A stretch of 64,000 bases of DNA, from the NCBI GenBank assembly GCA_029990175.1, contig JARKIP010000053.1:10992001-11056000 (forward strand), given 5' to 3'. Position 1 is the first letter of the stretch, and each line of letters starts with the position of its first letter. Source of the DNA: Petunia secreta. Lineage: Eukaryota > Streptophyta > Magnoliopsida > Solanales > Solanaceae. Positions 1-12,254 of this stretch are shown piece after piece. The notes beneath the pieces are model-generated. The model saw only the letters and a list, made by a program, of their open reading frames with translations, was not told the DNA's origin and made no database searches. The translations under genes and the position numbers were made by a program.

Positions 1-779
1 TAGGTACGTAGACGTCCGTACTTATCTACGAGAGGCTATGATGGCATTTAGGAAGTTTCACTTCCTTATTTTCTTATCGTGCGTCGGTCTAGGATGCAAA
101 AGTACTTTCGTTAATTCCTTCGTGGTAATTGTGAACCCTCGTGCGATAAATCAACAAACAGTATGAGTTCAAGACGAAGCAGTCTAGCTTGGGGCTAGCA
201 CTGATGAAGCCCCGAGAGTTTTTGATCCTGCTGACGATCTAGTTACGAAGGTCCCAGCTGTACGAGCTCGCGATAGGCAAGGGAGCAGGGCCTTGTGTTT
301 CCCTTTGCTCTCTATGATGCTTTTACGAGAATCTTGGCGACGCAGATACCGCAAGAACCTCTTATTTGCTAGGCAGCTTATCAGGTTGCCACAGATGCAG
401 ATGTTCGGTCTTAGGGAGCTCCTATTTTAGTTCTTAATACTGCTGCAGTAAATTATGTTCCAGAGGCAGCATGTGTTGTGTGTCTAGCTATTCTGGCTGG
501 TTAGTTAGCTTGAGTAATAGCTCAGTCCGAGTGTTTGAAGAGGCTGCATTATTCTACCCAATTGAACCTTCTGATGTTCTTTGGCCATGCATCAAATAAT
601 CCCTGTGTAAGTTTTTTTTTTTTTTAATAAAATGATGTCGGCGTATCCTTCAGGCTTTTGATTATATCGAGTGGTTGGTGTTGATTATTCTTCTTTCCAG
701 TTTCAGGGGTCCAGCCTTGAATTGGTGGACCGCTCTCTTATTAGTTAACTTGGTTCGATCTTTCTTCTAGATTCGGGAA

Positions 780-1570
780 AAATTTCCTTTCGTACAGCGA
801 GCGAAATGAAAAGAGTCTCCAGTTTGAGTAGATTAGACAGAGTAGCCGGTCGGTTAGCTTGTTCGTTTCAGAATATGAGATTAAATTCTTTAGGATTGCT
901 GGATATGCATTAGAACTAGTCCACGAACCTTCCGAGAATGTTCAAAGATTTATTGCTGACCTTTCTACTTCCTTGAGATCCTGGATGGCTCGAGAAATTG
1001 AGGTTGGGACATCATTTGATGTCGTTGTTGATATTGCTCAGAGGTATTAGGCATACCATAAGTTAGAACGGGAAGAGTAAGAGTGGGATAACGAGAGATC
1101 CCACGGCCCTGGTTGGCACCATACCCCCCCTTTTGAGGTAAGAGTTCTGATAATTTTAGGAGGTCACCTGCGAGGTTATCTCAGATGTAGAGCGTAATTC
1201 TCAAAGTGCGCTAGTAGCTATCAATAATCTGTCCAGTTTCCAACTTCAGTGAAAAGGTGTTATCATTGTCTTGAGTCTGGTTATCCTTTAAGGAGTTTTT
1301 CATTACTTCAGAAAGTAGGCAGTCGTCCTTTCTCTCGTCATCTGGCACCTGCACAGTCGCAGGGATTTCATTTAGGTCTCAATCAGCCAGAGAAATGCCA
1401 CCATCTAGTAGAGGTCGAGAGTGTGGTGGCAGTGGTTCTTCAGAAGGTGATTATCAGGGCAGTGGCTCAGCTCAGCTGCAGAGGCAGTTCTATGAACTTT
1501 CAGTTTGGCGGGATGCTGAGGTATCCGATGTAGTAGATCCATGTATTTCTTCTTCCATTAAATGTGAGTA
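780..1570 (+). pseudogene. Ty3/Gypsy gag relic of copy A
   Basis: The open stretch 859-1050 encodes a capsid-like segment with FRIAGYALELVHEPSENVQR and MAREIEVGTSFDVVVDIAQR. This matches the pattern seen in plant Ty3/Gypsy gag proteins, where a helix is followed by an arginine-rich MARE motif. A second stretch (1249-1533) begins with CYHCLESGY, which looks like a CCHC zinc knuckle whose His has become Tyr and whose last Cys is lost. The two stretches are in different frames with stops between them, so no full Gag can be made. The homologous relic in copy B is at 9623-10453 on the other strand and is longer in one frame. Confidence 0.7.
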
Positions 1571-2606
1571 ATATTTGATTCTTCCGGTCGATCTGGAGAT
1601 GGGGTGTCCTATCATGTTTCCATGGTTTCTTTTGATGTTCTTTCTATTAAGAATCGATTGCGGTAGAGGGGTGAACTTCTAGTATGATTTATTCCTGCCA
1701 TTTCTGAGATCCTCTTAGTTTATCTGGTTTAAATATGAGACATTTGTGAGCAAGTATCGGTATTGTTTGCTTGGCATCTTGCTGTGCCTCATTCTATTAT
1801 AATGTCAAGTTAGTCTACCTCTCTTTGGAACTCAGTGTCGGTAGGATGATGGGAGTCTTATTCGTCACCATCAGAAAGTGTCATTGTTTCTTCCGGTGTA
1901 AGGTGATTAGTAAGTAATACTCGATCAACGTATCTCCTCATGGTTCGAGGCGCTAGTAAAGTCATGTTATCTTATCTAGCTTATAAAAGGGTTTTCTGGT
2001 AAATTGTCAGAGTTTCCTTCTTATTGGTAAGTGAAATTGGCATGAATGTTGTTCCATAAGACCTTATTTAATATCTGTTTCTTCAATTGCAATTCTTGGA
2101 TTCTTGGGCTACTTTGACTCGTAAGTAGTCTAGCTTTGGTAGCCAAGTAAATAAGAAGATGAACTTCCTGAAGCTCTAATTATTTCTATCCTCGGTCCAT
2201 TTCCATTTCTTCTTCGTTCGGCACTAGTGAGCTTGGGCGGTTGGTAGCCACTTGTAATGTTCCTTGTATTAAGCCAGAGCGTGTGTCAAGATTGCCTGGT
2301 AGTCACATTATTGTTTTTCAAAGCTGCTAAGGCTAATGAGAAGCGTTATCCATCAGGTTGTGCTGCTTAAGGTATAGGTATGGAATTATGAACTCAAGAG
2401 TTGTAGCCATTTGACAACTCGAGAGGGTAATTTAGTAGCTCAGGTCTGAGCCGCATTCAGCTTTTAGCTAAATCTTCTTTAGTCCAGCAGACTGTGCGGG
2501 AATAGTTATTCCTATTTAAATAGCTGCATGAGTTTGTGCTTTAAGTGGAGGAGTCTTCCTCCAATACTGAATGGTAATACTAAATCTCTAAGGCGTTGAT
2601 ACCACT

Positions 2607-3565
2607 TTTATCACGACCCAACCTAGGGCCACGACAGAAACCTACAATGAGTGTCGATCATTGCTAAACTACTAATACTCTATTAATGATAGAGATAAGC
2701 TGGCAACCTGATCATATATACGTACCTATCTTCTGAAAGCATAAAGTATGGAAAGAAGACACGACTTTAACTTGCTGGCAATTAGAACACTGAGCCACAA
2801 ATTCTGCTATGTCACACTTCATTCCGTCCCACTAATAAATCTTCTTAAGATCATGGTACATCTTAGTGGAACCTGGATGAACAGGGTATTTGGAATAATG
2901 TGCCTGTATCATAATCTGTCTACGTAAATCTGCAACATCAGGAACACAAAGTCTATCTTTATACATGAGAACACCATCAGTAGTAACCCTGTATGGTGAC
3001 TCCGATTTTCTTCTGGCTATCTATTCGTATTCAACTAGAACTGGATCCTCATACTGACGCTGTTTTACTTCATAAAAATTTAGAGTTACAGGTCTAGTGC
3101 AGCTTGTCGTCCATCCATCATTGGCATATCTCCTTCACACTTCAACTCTTTGAGGAGTTATTTTAGCGTTATAAGTGCACATGTAATCAACTTTGTTGCT
3201 GATATTCTGCCTCAGCTCATGGTCCAACTACATGTCTCTTTTATTTTCACTTTTTTTCAAGTCATAATATTTCCAATTCAAAGACAATACCCTGAAGTAG
3301 ATGTTCAGTCTGGAGATCATTCCTGGTCTGCATCATACTATCAAGTAGTATTTGCATGATCCTTATCCTTATATGATAGACCCTGTCTAGATGAATCTTT
3401 GACATATATTAGGATATGAGTAACTATATTCCCACAAGGAGCTTGCGGAACAACCCTAACATCAACTGAGGTGTTGCATAGTGCGTTCGTAAAAACAATA
3501 TAGCTTGCATCATATCTTCTATAGTGTGTAGTGACAAGGTAATTCAAACGCTCCCCCTATTGCAT
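2607..3565 (-). mobile_element. Nested Ty3/Gypsy fragment inside copy A
   Basis: Copy B lacks this block: its sequence runs straight across the equivalent point, so about 960 bp was inserted into copy A. Read on the minus strand, the block ends with a pol piece followed by an LTR-end-like sequence (TTGGGTCGTGATA) and a GTGGTATCAACGCC stretch that resembles a Met-type primer site. LTR end and pol are next to each other in an order no intact element has, so the insert is itself rearranged. Only the 2755-3105 part is recognisable as coding. The 3110-3560 part shows no clear domain. Confidence 0.6.
2755..3105 (-). pseudogene. Integrase N-terminal zinc-binding (HHCC) relic
   Basis: The minus-strand translation reads through the linker between RNase H and integrase and into the HHCC finger. 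Recognisable pieces are VTTDGVLMYKDRLCVPDV, then QAHYSKYPVHPGSTKMYHDL, then AEFVAQCSNCQQVK. The two His and the CxxC pair are present. Two in-frame stops interrupt it, one in the linker and one where a conserved Trp-like position would be just before WDGMKC. This is the usual region between the RNase H and the catalytic core of Ty3/Gypsy integrases; the core itself is absent here. Confidence 0.75.
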
Positions 3566-3900
3566 CAAGCATGAGCTAATTCTTGGTTCCTTCGACCTGT
3601 TTTATATCGAAAGGTATATCGAAGAGGTTATTATCGGCTGAATCATGTTAACCCATTCAAAGTTCTGTGTATCTTTGCTTCGAAAATGTAGAACTCTCCT
3701 CTTTTGATTGAGGAAGGATCATCATAGTCAGAATAATTCAGGCAATGGTGTTATCATATTATCCAGATATGTTTTATTCCAAGAGTTCAGTGATCGTGTT
3801 ATAATTTTGATTCTTTAATCAAGAGAAAATTACGTGGGATAGTTATCAAGGTCGTGCAAGTACTTTTATTATCAGCGGGAATCTTGCTTTAGACTTAGGC

Positions 3901-3937
3901 TCGTTCGAGGACGAACGAGAGTAAAAGTAGAGGAGAA
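3901..3937 (+). other. Conserved hairpin and polypurine tract before copy A 3' LTR
   Basis: TCGTTCG-AGGA-CGAACGA (3901-3918) is a perfect 7-bp stem with a 4-nt loop. It is followed by the purine-rich TAGAGGAGAA ending at 3937, immediately before the LTR's TG. The same arrangement exists at 8204-8240 in copy B. The purine tract is the expected plus-strand primer. Confidence 0.7.
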
Positions 3938-5349
3938 TGAAACGACCTCGGTTAGTCGTTTCGAAAGTTAGGATTCCGATTGGCATGCCGATAATTTTAA
4001 AATATTTGTAAGGTCTATTGGGACTTATCTATAAAATTTGAGCTAAACCAGACCTTGTTTGGTAGGCATCGGAAGAAGGTTTCAGTTTTTATTATCGATA
4101 AATATTAAAACGAGATTTTCGAGCTCGGTTTTCGCGAATGAGCTCCGATTCGAAATCTGAAAGCGCCATTAGGTTCGTATAATTATTTATGACTTTTGTG
4201 AACTTTCGAAAGTGAATTTCGATGTTGTTCGGCTAGTTTCCGCAAAAATAGCGAAAGTTAAATAATTTGATCTTTTTCCATTTAAATTCACATTTTGAGT
4301 TTCGGGAATCCGATTTGAGATCTGCCTTAGCGAGTATGCTACATATATTTTGTATAACTTCCATGCAAAAATTTGAATTATTTTGAATATCGTAAAGTAC
4401 AGTTTTAATTTTTACCGTAGCAGTGAATTTAAAAAAAAAAGAAAAAAAAGAAAAACGAAAAGAAATGAATGGCGGTTAAGGTGAGCTTATAAGCTCAACG
4501 TGATCATAAACATAAAAAAAAAACAGAGAAGTGAGAACAGAGAAGAGAAAAGCGCAGTGAGATAAAAAAATACCAAAAAATGAGAAAAGAGCCGGGAAAA
4601 TGGTACAATTTTCACCCCGAAACATTCAGGTAATGATCCTAATATATTATTTGTGTTTATTATGTTTGTTTGAATATATTTTAATGGTAACACTTGGAAT
4701 ATTAGACATCATTTTAATAAGTTCAATTAATAGTTTAAAGGGTCAAATGGACCCCGATAATGAAATTGATTATATATTCGTACTCAGTGAGTTATGGGCA
4801 ACATATAAATGTAATTTACTTTGGGTTTGGTTATGTGGCTTTGAACCCTGTACATAGGCCTGGCCTGCATATTGCGTATGCGAATAGGGTATCAGGTTCC
4901 TAACAGGATTACCCTAAGACGTAAGGAATGAAGTCTTTAGCCTAATTTTATATATTTTTCTGCTTATTGAATAGAGTGGGATCGTTTGGCAATGAAACCA
5001 AAGGATAAAGCGGTTGTTGATTAGAAATGCTAACTTTTGGGAGAGGTAAGTGTTTATATCCATTTCTTTGAAGGCACCTGGCCTCGTGGATTTTCTACCA
5101 CGTGATCCTTACGTGTGTAGCTGCCGATAGGCGTACTCATCACGCCTTAGCTTTGGATTTACGTTGTATATTATATGTTATGTCCTGTTGTTTGTATTGC
5201 ATTGAGGATCTGGGCATTGTACTCTGGCTGTGAGTTGGCATCCATTTCCCGGCTGTCGATGAGAGTCCCGCGCCGGTGAAGGGTTATTATTGCATCACAT
5301 TGCATTCATATGCATTATATGTCATTCATATGCATTGCACTGCTTATCA

Positions 5350-5690
5350 TATTGGGTGCAGGAGTAATCCGCCCCAGGAGCAGGAGTATTCCGCTCCATT
5401 GTATCATATTGAGGGTAGGAGTATTCCGCCCCAGGAGCAGGAGTATTTAGCTCTATTGTATCATATTGAGGGTAGGAGGATTCCGCCCCAGGAGAGTGCC
5501 GGAGTATTCCGCCTCAGCTTTACATTATATCGGGTGCAGGAGTATTCCGCCCCAAGAGAGTGAAGGAGTATTAGCCCTCTGGATTATATTATATCGGGTG
5601 CAGGAGTATTCCGCCCCAGGAGAAGGAGTATTCCGCTCCAATTGAATATCAGATTGGATTCCCCTCGAATGCAGGAGTATTCCGCTTCGA
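5350..5690. repeat. Minisatellite in copy A LTR, about 60-bp units
   Basis: Repeats of GCAGGAGTATTCCGCCCCAG separated by TTGTATCATATTGAGGG-like spacers, roughly five to six diverged units. This array is not expanded in either copy B LTR, so the LTR subfamilies differ here. Confidence 0.8.
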
Positions 5691-5854
5691 GATGGGATGA
5701 CGGGCAAATGTGACCCCTTTGCATCATATTTCATTTCATCTCATTTCATTTTATTTCATACTATTGTGTAGACTTGTGATACATAACTACTGTTCTTCTT
5801 CTACTTGCATGCTTATTTTTCTATATATTTCTGGCTCGTATTCTGGGTTGCGGG

Positions 5855-5985
5855 AATCGGGCTGCACGCTGCAACAGTATAAATATATGGATTGGGTTGC
5901 ACGTCGCAGGGGTATAAATATATGGATCGAGTTGCACGCCGCAACAGGATGAATATATGGATCGGGTTGCACGCCGCAATAGGAT
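5855..5985. repeat. 35-bp minisatellite in copy A LTR
   Basis: About four units of GGGTTGCACGCCGCAACAGG plus ATGAATATATGGATC. The reverse-complement counterpart in copy B is at 11912-12075. Confidence 0.8.
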
Positions 5986-6648
5986 GTATTTCTGATTGTT
6001 TATGTGTTCGGGATACCTATATGTTCTGGCTATCTTACATTCCTGGTTGTTGATGAGTTTGTGATTCCATACGTGTTTCTGGTTATTATTTGGCCCTGCC
6101 TTTATATAATTTAAATAAGAGGAATTTGGTCTATCTGTTTCTTTTCTCCCTGGCTAGCTATCCTATTCTTTGAGGTGGCTAGTCTGCCCCACTTATTGAG
6201 TCCTTTTGACTCACCCTTGTTTGTTTTTTGTTTCTTGTCTATCTATTTCGTTTTGGCAGGTTCGCTCCAGGATTGAGTTCTCCACGTTGTGAGGGGGCGA
6301 AGACGACTTCAGCTGTCAGGGTGAGCCAGCTCTTATTCCGGATGGCCACCAGTTTATTTGTTGTTATTTCAGTTGTATTTTGTTCCCTTCAGGAGGTATC
6401 TGTCTTCTTTTGTACTCTTAGATGTCTATTCTGGATAGCCCTAAACCTAGTATGTTGGGTAGTCAGCTGTAATTTTCTTTCGTTCCTTCTGTCTCTGAAA
6501 AGAGAAAGCTAAAAGTTTTTTTTAGTCCTGTCTTTATTTATGAATTGTTATATTTATTTTCCTAATTTAATTGGTAAGGGTTCACCCGACAGGTCTAGGG
6601 GAGGATGTCGGGTGCCCGCACGGCCTAATTGGATTCCGGCTCGTGTCA

Positions 6649-8203
6649 AATTATTGCAGTAATAACCTTTTACCGGCTCGGGACTCTCATCGATTACTGG
6701 GAAGTATATGCAATAATGACCGTTCACCGACTCGGGACTCTCATTGATTATCGGGAAGTATATGAAATAATGACTCTTCACCGATTCGGGACTCTCATTG
6801 GCAACCGGGAAGTATATGCAATAATGACCCTTCACCGGCTCGGGACTCTCATCGATTACCGGGAAGTATATGTAATAATGACCCTTCACCGGTGCGGGAC
6901 TCTCATTGCCAACCGGGAAGTATATGCAATGCTCAAAACAAGAGTGCAATGCTCATATGCTCAATGCAATAGTAACTACAGGGCATAAGATATAATATAT
7001 AATGTAAATTCAAAGCTAAGGCGTAATGAGTACGCCTATTGGCAGCTACACACGTAAGGAACACGTGGTAGAATATCCACAAGGCCAAGGGCCTCCAAAG
7101 AAATGGATATAAACACTTACCTTATTTGAAAGTGCCACTCAAAACCCGCTTTATCCTTTGGATTCACTGCCCAAATGATCCTTCCTATTCAATAAGCAGA
7201 AAATGTATCAAATTAGGTTAAAGGATTCATTCCTCACATCTTAGGGCAATTCGGTTAGGAACTTGATACCCTATTCGCATACGCAATACGTAGGCCAGAC
7301 CAATGTACAGGGTATAAGGTCACATAATCAAACCCTAAATAAATTACATTTATATGTTGCCCATAACTTACTGAGTACGAATATATACTCAATTACACTA
7401 TAGGGGTCCAATTAACTTTTTAAACTATTAATTGAACTTATTAAAACGATGTCTAATATCCCAATTTTTACCGTTAAAATATATTCAAATACACGTAATA
7501 AACTCAAACAATATATTAAGATCATTACCTGAATGTTTCGGAGTGAAAATTCTACTTTTCTCCAGCTCATTTCTCATTTCTGGCTTTTTTTTCCTATGCT
7601 TTTGCGGTTCCCTTATCCCCTTTCTTGTTTCCCGTTTTCTGTTTTGTTTTAGTGTAATGCTAAGGGATAAAGCCTTAGCCACCACTGCCTTTTAACTTAC
7701 CTTTTTCTTTCTTTTCTCTTTTCTTTTCTTTTCTTTTCTTTTATTTTCGCGGCGAACATTAAAACGGAACTCTACAAAATTCGAAATGATCCCAAATTTC
7801 TCAAGTAAGTTATAAAAAATATATGTAGCACACTTGCTAAGGCGGATCTAAAATTGGACTCCCGAAACTCAAGAAGCGAATTAATGGAAAAATATCAAAT
7901 TATTTAACTTTCGGTATTTTAGCAGAAACTAGCCGAACAACCTCGAAATTCACTTTCGAAAGTTCACAAAAGTCACAAATAATCATATGAACCCAATGGC
8001 GCTTACGGATTTCGAATCGGAGTTCATTCACCAAAATCGAGCTCGAAAATCTCTTTTTAATATTTATCGACAGTAAAAGCTGAAATCTTCTTCCGATACG
8101 TACTAAACGAGGTCTGATTTAGCTCAAATTTTACAAACAGGTCCTAATAGAGGTACACCAATCGGAGTCCTAACTCCCGAAATGACTACCTCAGGTCGTT
8201 TCA
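6649..8203 (-). mobile_element. Copy B 3' LTR, truncated
   Basis: On the minus strand this begins TGAAACGACC at 8203, right after a polypurine tract, and runs for 1555 bp. Copy B's own 5' LTR is 2555 bp, so the last 1.0 kb is missing: the sequence stops inside the 54-bp minisatellite and meets the end of copy A's LTR at 6648/6649. A (TTTTC)n tract lies at about 7700-7745. Confidence 0.85.
6655..6930. repeat. 54-bp minisatellite in copy B 3' LTR
   Basis: Five units of CACCGGCTCGGGACTCTCAT plus CGATTACCGGGAAGTATATG plus CAATAATGACCCTT. The 54-bp period is a multiple of three, so long repeat-coding ORFs open on both strands (6554-6949 and 6629-6988). They are by-products of the array, not genes. 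Confidence 0.9.
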
Positions 8204-8240
8204 TTCTCCTCCATTTAGACTCTCGTTCGTCCTCGAACGA
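8204..8240 (-). other. Polypurine tract and conserved hairpin, copy B
   Basis: On the minus strand, the hairpin TCGTTCG-AGGA-CGAACGA (8223-8240) is followed by TGGAGGAGAA and then the LTR start at 8203. Order and spacing match copy A. Confidence 0.7.
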
Positions 8241-9622
8241 GCCCAAGTGTAAAGGAAAATTCGCACAGATAACAAATGAACTTGCACGACCTTCATAAGC
8301 TACTCCATGGGCATTATCTCCTGATTACAGGATCAGAATTATAACACGCATCGATCTCTTGAAATAAAATATATCTGGATGATATGATAACACCATTGCA
8401 CAGCTTATTCTGACTAAGCTGATCCTTCCTTGATCACGAGAGGAGAGTTCTACATTTTTGAAATAAAGATACGCGGGACTCTGGATGGATTAACATAATT
8501 TCGACAATGAATCGCCTCCTCGATATACTTTTCGATGCAGAACAGGTCAATGAAACAAAGAATTAGCTTACACTTCAGCAACACCTTAGAGATTTAATAT
8601 ATAGCATTTTGTATAGGAGGAAGACTCCTCCACTTAGAGCATAAGCTCATACAGCTAACTTTAATAGAAATAGCCATCATTGCACAGTCTTCCGGACTAA
8701 GGGAGACATAGCTAAAAACAGAATGCGGCTTAGACCTGAGCTACCAAATTACCCTCTTGAGTTGCCAAACAGTTGCAACTCTTGAGTTCACGACTCCATA
8801 CCGTTGCCATAAGCACCACCGCTCGATAGTTCAATTCGCGGGTCGGACGATACTCTCCATTACCCTTTGTAGCCTTGAAACACAATAATGTGCTTATCCG
8901 GCTACCTTGACACGCACTGTCTCAACACAGGGAACATTACATGCGGCTACTAACCGCCCAAGCTCACCAGTGCCGAAAAAAGAAGAGATGGCAACAGGCT
9001 GAGGATAGAAATAATTAGAGCTTTAAGAAGCTCATCTTCTTATTTGCTTGGCTGCCAGAGCTAGACTACTTCTGAATCAGGCTAACCAAAGAATCACAAT
9101 TGAAGAAATAGACATTAAATGAGCTCTATGGAACAACATCCATGCCAATTGAACCTCCCAATAAGAAGGAAACTATGACAATTTGCCAAATAATCCTTTT
9201 ATAATGGAGACAAGCTCATAGAATAACATGACTCTACTAATATCTCGAACCAAGAGGAGACACATAGATCGAATATTACTTACTAATACTTTACACCGGA
9301 AGAAACAATGATGCATTCTGATGGTGACTGGTAAGAATCCCATCATCCTACCAACACAGAATTCCGAGAAGAGAGGTAAACTAATTTGACATAATAATAG
9401 AAGGTGGCACGACAAGATGTCATGCAGACAATAGCGATACTCACTGCCTAATCTCTAATATTTAGACCAGATAAATTAGTAGGATCTCATAAATGCTAGG
9501 AATAAATCATACCAGAAGCTCGCCCATCTACCGCAACTGATTCTTAATAGAAACAATATCTAAGGAAGCTATGGAAATATGGTAAGATAAATGAAGTCCA
9601 AACCGATCGGAAGAATCAAATC

Positions 9623-10453
9623 TTACTCACATTTAAGGGAAGAAGAAATCCCAGGGTCTACTGCATCGAATACCTCAGCATCCCGCCAGACTAGAAGTTC
9701 ATAGAACTGCCTCTGCAGCTGTGATGAGCCGGTACCCTGATAATTACTTCCATAAGAATCACAACCACCACACTCTCGACCTCTATTGGATGGTGGCATT
9801 TCTCTGGCTGATTGAGATCTAAATGATATCTCCTGCGACTGTGCAGGTGCCTGATGATGGGAGAAAGGACGACTGCCTACTTGCCGGAGTAAGGGAAAAC
9901 TACTCAAAGGAGAACTAGTCTCACAATAATGATAACACCTTTTCGCTGAAAATAGAAGCTGGACAGATTGTTGAAAGCTATAAAGAGAAAGTTGAGTCTA
10001 ATCTTGATGAACTACTCGCGCACTCTGAGAATCACGCTCTACAAGCTGAGATAACCTGGCAAGTAACCTCCCAAAATAATCAGAACTCTTACCTCCAAAT
10101 GAGGTATGGTGCCCACCAAGGCCATGGGATCTCTTGCTCTCCCGCTCTAACTCTTCTCGCTCTAACTTATGGTATGCCTAATACCTCTGAGCAATATCAA
10201 TAACGACATCAAATGAAGTCCCAACCTCAATTTCTCGAGCCATCTGGGATCTCAAGGAACGAGAAGGGTCACCAATAAATCTTTGAACATTCTCGGAAGG
10301 TTCATGGACTAGTTCTAGTGAATATCCAGCCATTCTATAGAATTCAATCTTATATTCTGAAACCAACAGGCTAACCGACAGGCTAGCCTGTCTAATCCAC
10401 TCAAATTGGCAACACTCTTCATCTCGCTCGCTACTCGAAAGGAACTTTTCCAT
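9623..10453 (-). pseudogene. Ty3/Gypsy gag relic of copy B
   Basis: The longer piece (10178-10453) keeps 91 codons with LLVSEYKIEFYRMAGYSLEL and MAREIEVGTSFDVV, a capsid-like helical segment typical of plant Ty3/Gypsy gag. The second piece (9623-9907) is rich in Ser, Gln, Arg and Gly and corresponds to the linker around the zinc knuckle; the knuckle itself is degenerate (RCYHYCE just upstream). Stops and a frame change separate the pieces. It is better preserved than the copy A relic but not functional. Confidence 0.7.
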
Positions 10454-11258
10454 GAATCTAGAAGAAAAATCGAACCAAGTTAGTTAATAAGAGAGCGGTC
10501 CACCAATTCAAGACTGGACCCCTGAAACTAGAAAGCGGAATAATTACTGCTCGAGATAACCAACACCCTGAAGGATATGGTGACATCATTTTATTTAATT
10601 TATACAGGGATTATCTGATGCATGACTTAAGAATATCGGAAGGTTCAGTTAAGTAAAATAATGCAGCCTTTTCAGACATTCAGACCGAGCTATTAGTCAG
10701 GCTAGCTAACCAGTTAGAATAACTAGAGGCACAACACATGCTGCTTCTGGAACATAAATTACCGGGGCAGCATCAGGGATTGGAACAGGAGCTCCCTGAG
10801 ACCGAACGTCTCCATCTGCGGCAACCTGATAAGTTGCCTAGCGAATAATAGGTTCTTGCGGAATTTGCGTCGCCAAAATTCTCGTAAAAGCATCGTAGAG
10901 AGCCAAGGGAACCACAAGTCCCTGCTCCCTTGCTCATCACGAGCTCGTACAGCTGGGACCTCCGTAACTAGATCGTCAGCATGATTAAAACACTCGGGGC
11001 TTCTTCAGTGCTAGCCCAGACTAGACTCCTTCTTCTTGAACTCATACCGTTTGATGATTTGTCGCTCGAGGGTTCACAATTACCACGAAGAAATTAACGA
11101 AAATACTTTTGCATCCTAGACCGACGCACGATCAGAAAAGAAGTAAGTGAAACTTCCTAAATACCATCATAACCTCTCGTAGATAAGTACAGATGTCTAC
11201 GTACCCATCATCGAGACTCTACGAGAAACTGTCTTAGTCTAGATAGACTCTAAGCCAG

Positions 11259-11270
11259 GCTCTGATACCA
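11259..11270 (-). other. Primer binding site, initiator tRNA-Met type (copy B)
   Basis: Minus strand TGGTATCAGAGC, two bases after the LTR end (GTCGTGTCA). This is the standard plant primer site complementary to the 3' end of initiator methionine tRNA. It fixes the LTR boundary and the orientation. Confidence 0.9.
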
Positions 11271-11911
11271 ACTGACACGACCCGAAATCCGGCTAGGCCG
11301 TGCGAGCATCCGACATCCTCCACTAGACCCGTCGGGCGAACCCTTACCAATTAAATTTGGAAAATAAATATAAATCCAACTCATAAATAAGAACAAGACT
11401 TAAAAAAATATAGATATACTGATATCTCTAAGCAGTACAAAGAAATTACAGCTAATTACCCAACATACTAGGTTTAGGGCTATCCATACTAGATATCTAA
11501 GAGTACAAAAGAAGACAGATACCTCCTGAAAGGAGCAAAATTCAACTAAAAGAGTAAACATAAAACTGGTGGTCATCTGGAATAAAAGCTGGCTCACCCT
11601 AATAGTTGAAGTCGTCTTCGCTCCTTCACAACGTGGCGAACTCAATTCTGGAGCGAACCTTCCGAAACGAAATAGATAGACAAAAACAAACAACAAATAA
11701 GGGTGAGTCAAAAGGACTCAATAAGTGGGGCAGACTAGCAACCTCAAAGAATAGGATAGCTCGCCAGGGAGAAGAAAAATAGATAAACCAAATTCTGATT
11801 ATTTATCAGATAATAACTGGAAACACGTATGGGATCATAAACTCATAAATAACCAGAGACATAACATAGACAAAACATATAGGTTTTTAAGTATCCCGAA
11901 CATAATATTGT

Positions 11912-12075
11912 CACGGCGTGCAACTCGATCCACATGTTCATACTATCTCAGCGTGCAACCCGATCCATATATTCATAGTGTTGCGGCGTGCAACCCGATC
12001 CATATATTCATACTGTTGCGGCGTGAAACCCGATCCATATATTTATACTGTTGCAGCGTGCAACCCGATCCATAT
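11912..12075. repeat. 35-bp minisatellite in copy B 5' LTR
   Basis: Four to five units of GGCGTGCAACCCGATCCATA plus TATTCATACTGTTGC. This is the reverse complement of the copy A array at 5855-5985. Confidence 0.8.
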
Positions 12076-12254
12076 AACTAAACCATATAAACCAATTAAG
12101 GATACTAAATAGCCAGAAACGTATAGGCAAACTGAAATATGTCTACAACATGGTATACATGCCGCATATAATAAACACGAAACAATAGTCACACACTAGT
12201 CAGTATGTGGTCCAATGAGATGGAATGGATGCGGTGTGATGCAATGCAGTCACA

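Larger units (their letters stand above)
1..3937 (+). mobile_element. Copy A internal region, decayed non-autonomous Ty3/Gypsy LTR retrotransposon
   Basis: Base 1 aligns by eye, in opposite orientation, with about 11205 of copy B. That position is some 55 bp inside copy B's primer binding site, so copy A's 5' LTR must lie just left of the window. The similarity to copy B continues to about 2606 and resumes at about 3566; the intervening block is a nested relic. A degenerate gag lies at about 780-1570. After gag there is only shredded sequence: no protease, RT, RNase H or integrase reading frame can be followed. The region ends in a purine-rich tract directly before the 3' LTR. The gag type and the Met-type primer site seen in copy B suggest a Tekay/Del-like chromovirus derivative. 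The lineage is inferred, not proven. Confidence 0.8.
3938..6648 (+). mobile_element. Copy A 3' LTR (2711 bp)
   Basis: Starts TGAAACGACC after the polypurine tract and ends GGCTCGTGTCA; both ends match the copy B LTR boundaries. It contains an A-rich low-complexity tract (about 4429-4465), a minisatellite at 5350-5690 and a second at 5855-5985. Its 3' part holds a 94-codon open stretch (6228-6512) that is similar to a stretch in the copy B LTR, but it has no recognisable domain and lies in U3/R/U5, so it is not called a gene. The right end abuts the broken end of copy B's 3' LTR. Confidence 0.85.
8204..11272 (-). mobile_element. Copy B internal region, non-autonomous Ty3/Gypsy
   Basis: A 3.07-kb internal region bounded by a primer binding site (11259-11270) and a polypurine tract (8204-8213). 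Only a gag relic (9623-10453) is recognisable. The 8240-9600 part, which should hold protease to integrase, is far too short and has no followable frame, so the family is a deletion derivative that depended on another element. Copy A carries the same reduced interior, so the loss happened before both copies moved. Confidence 0.8.

Noticed and set aside
6228..6512. Conserved ORF in the LTR of copy A, with a counterpart at 11400-11711 (-)
   Set aside because: Conserved only because the LTRs are homologous. No domain, hydrophobic by composition, and located in LTR sequence.
6554..6988. Opposed ORFs of 131 (-) and 119 (+) codons with 18-residue repeats
   Set aside because: They are read-throughs of a 54-bp minisatellite whose period is a multiple of three. 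They lie in an LTR and the junction with copy A.
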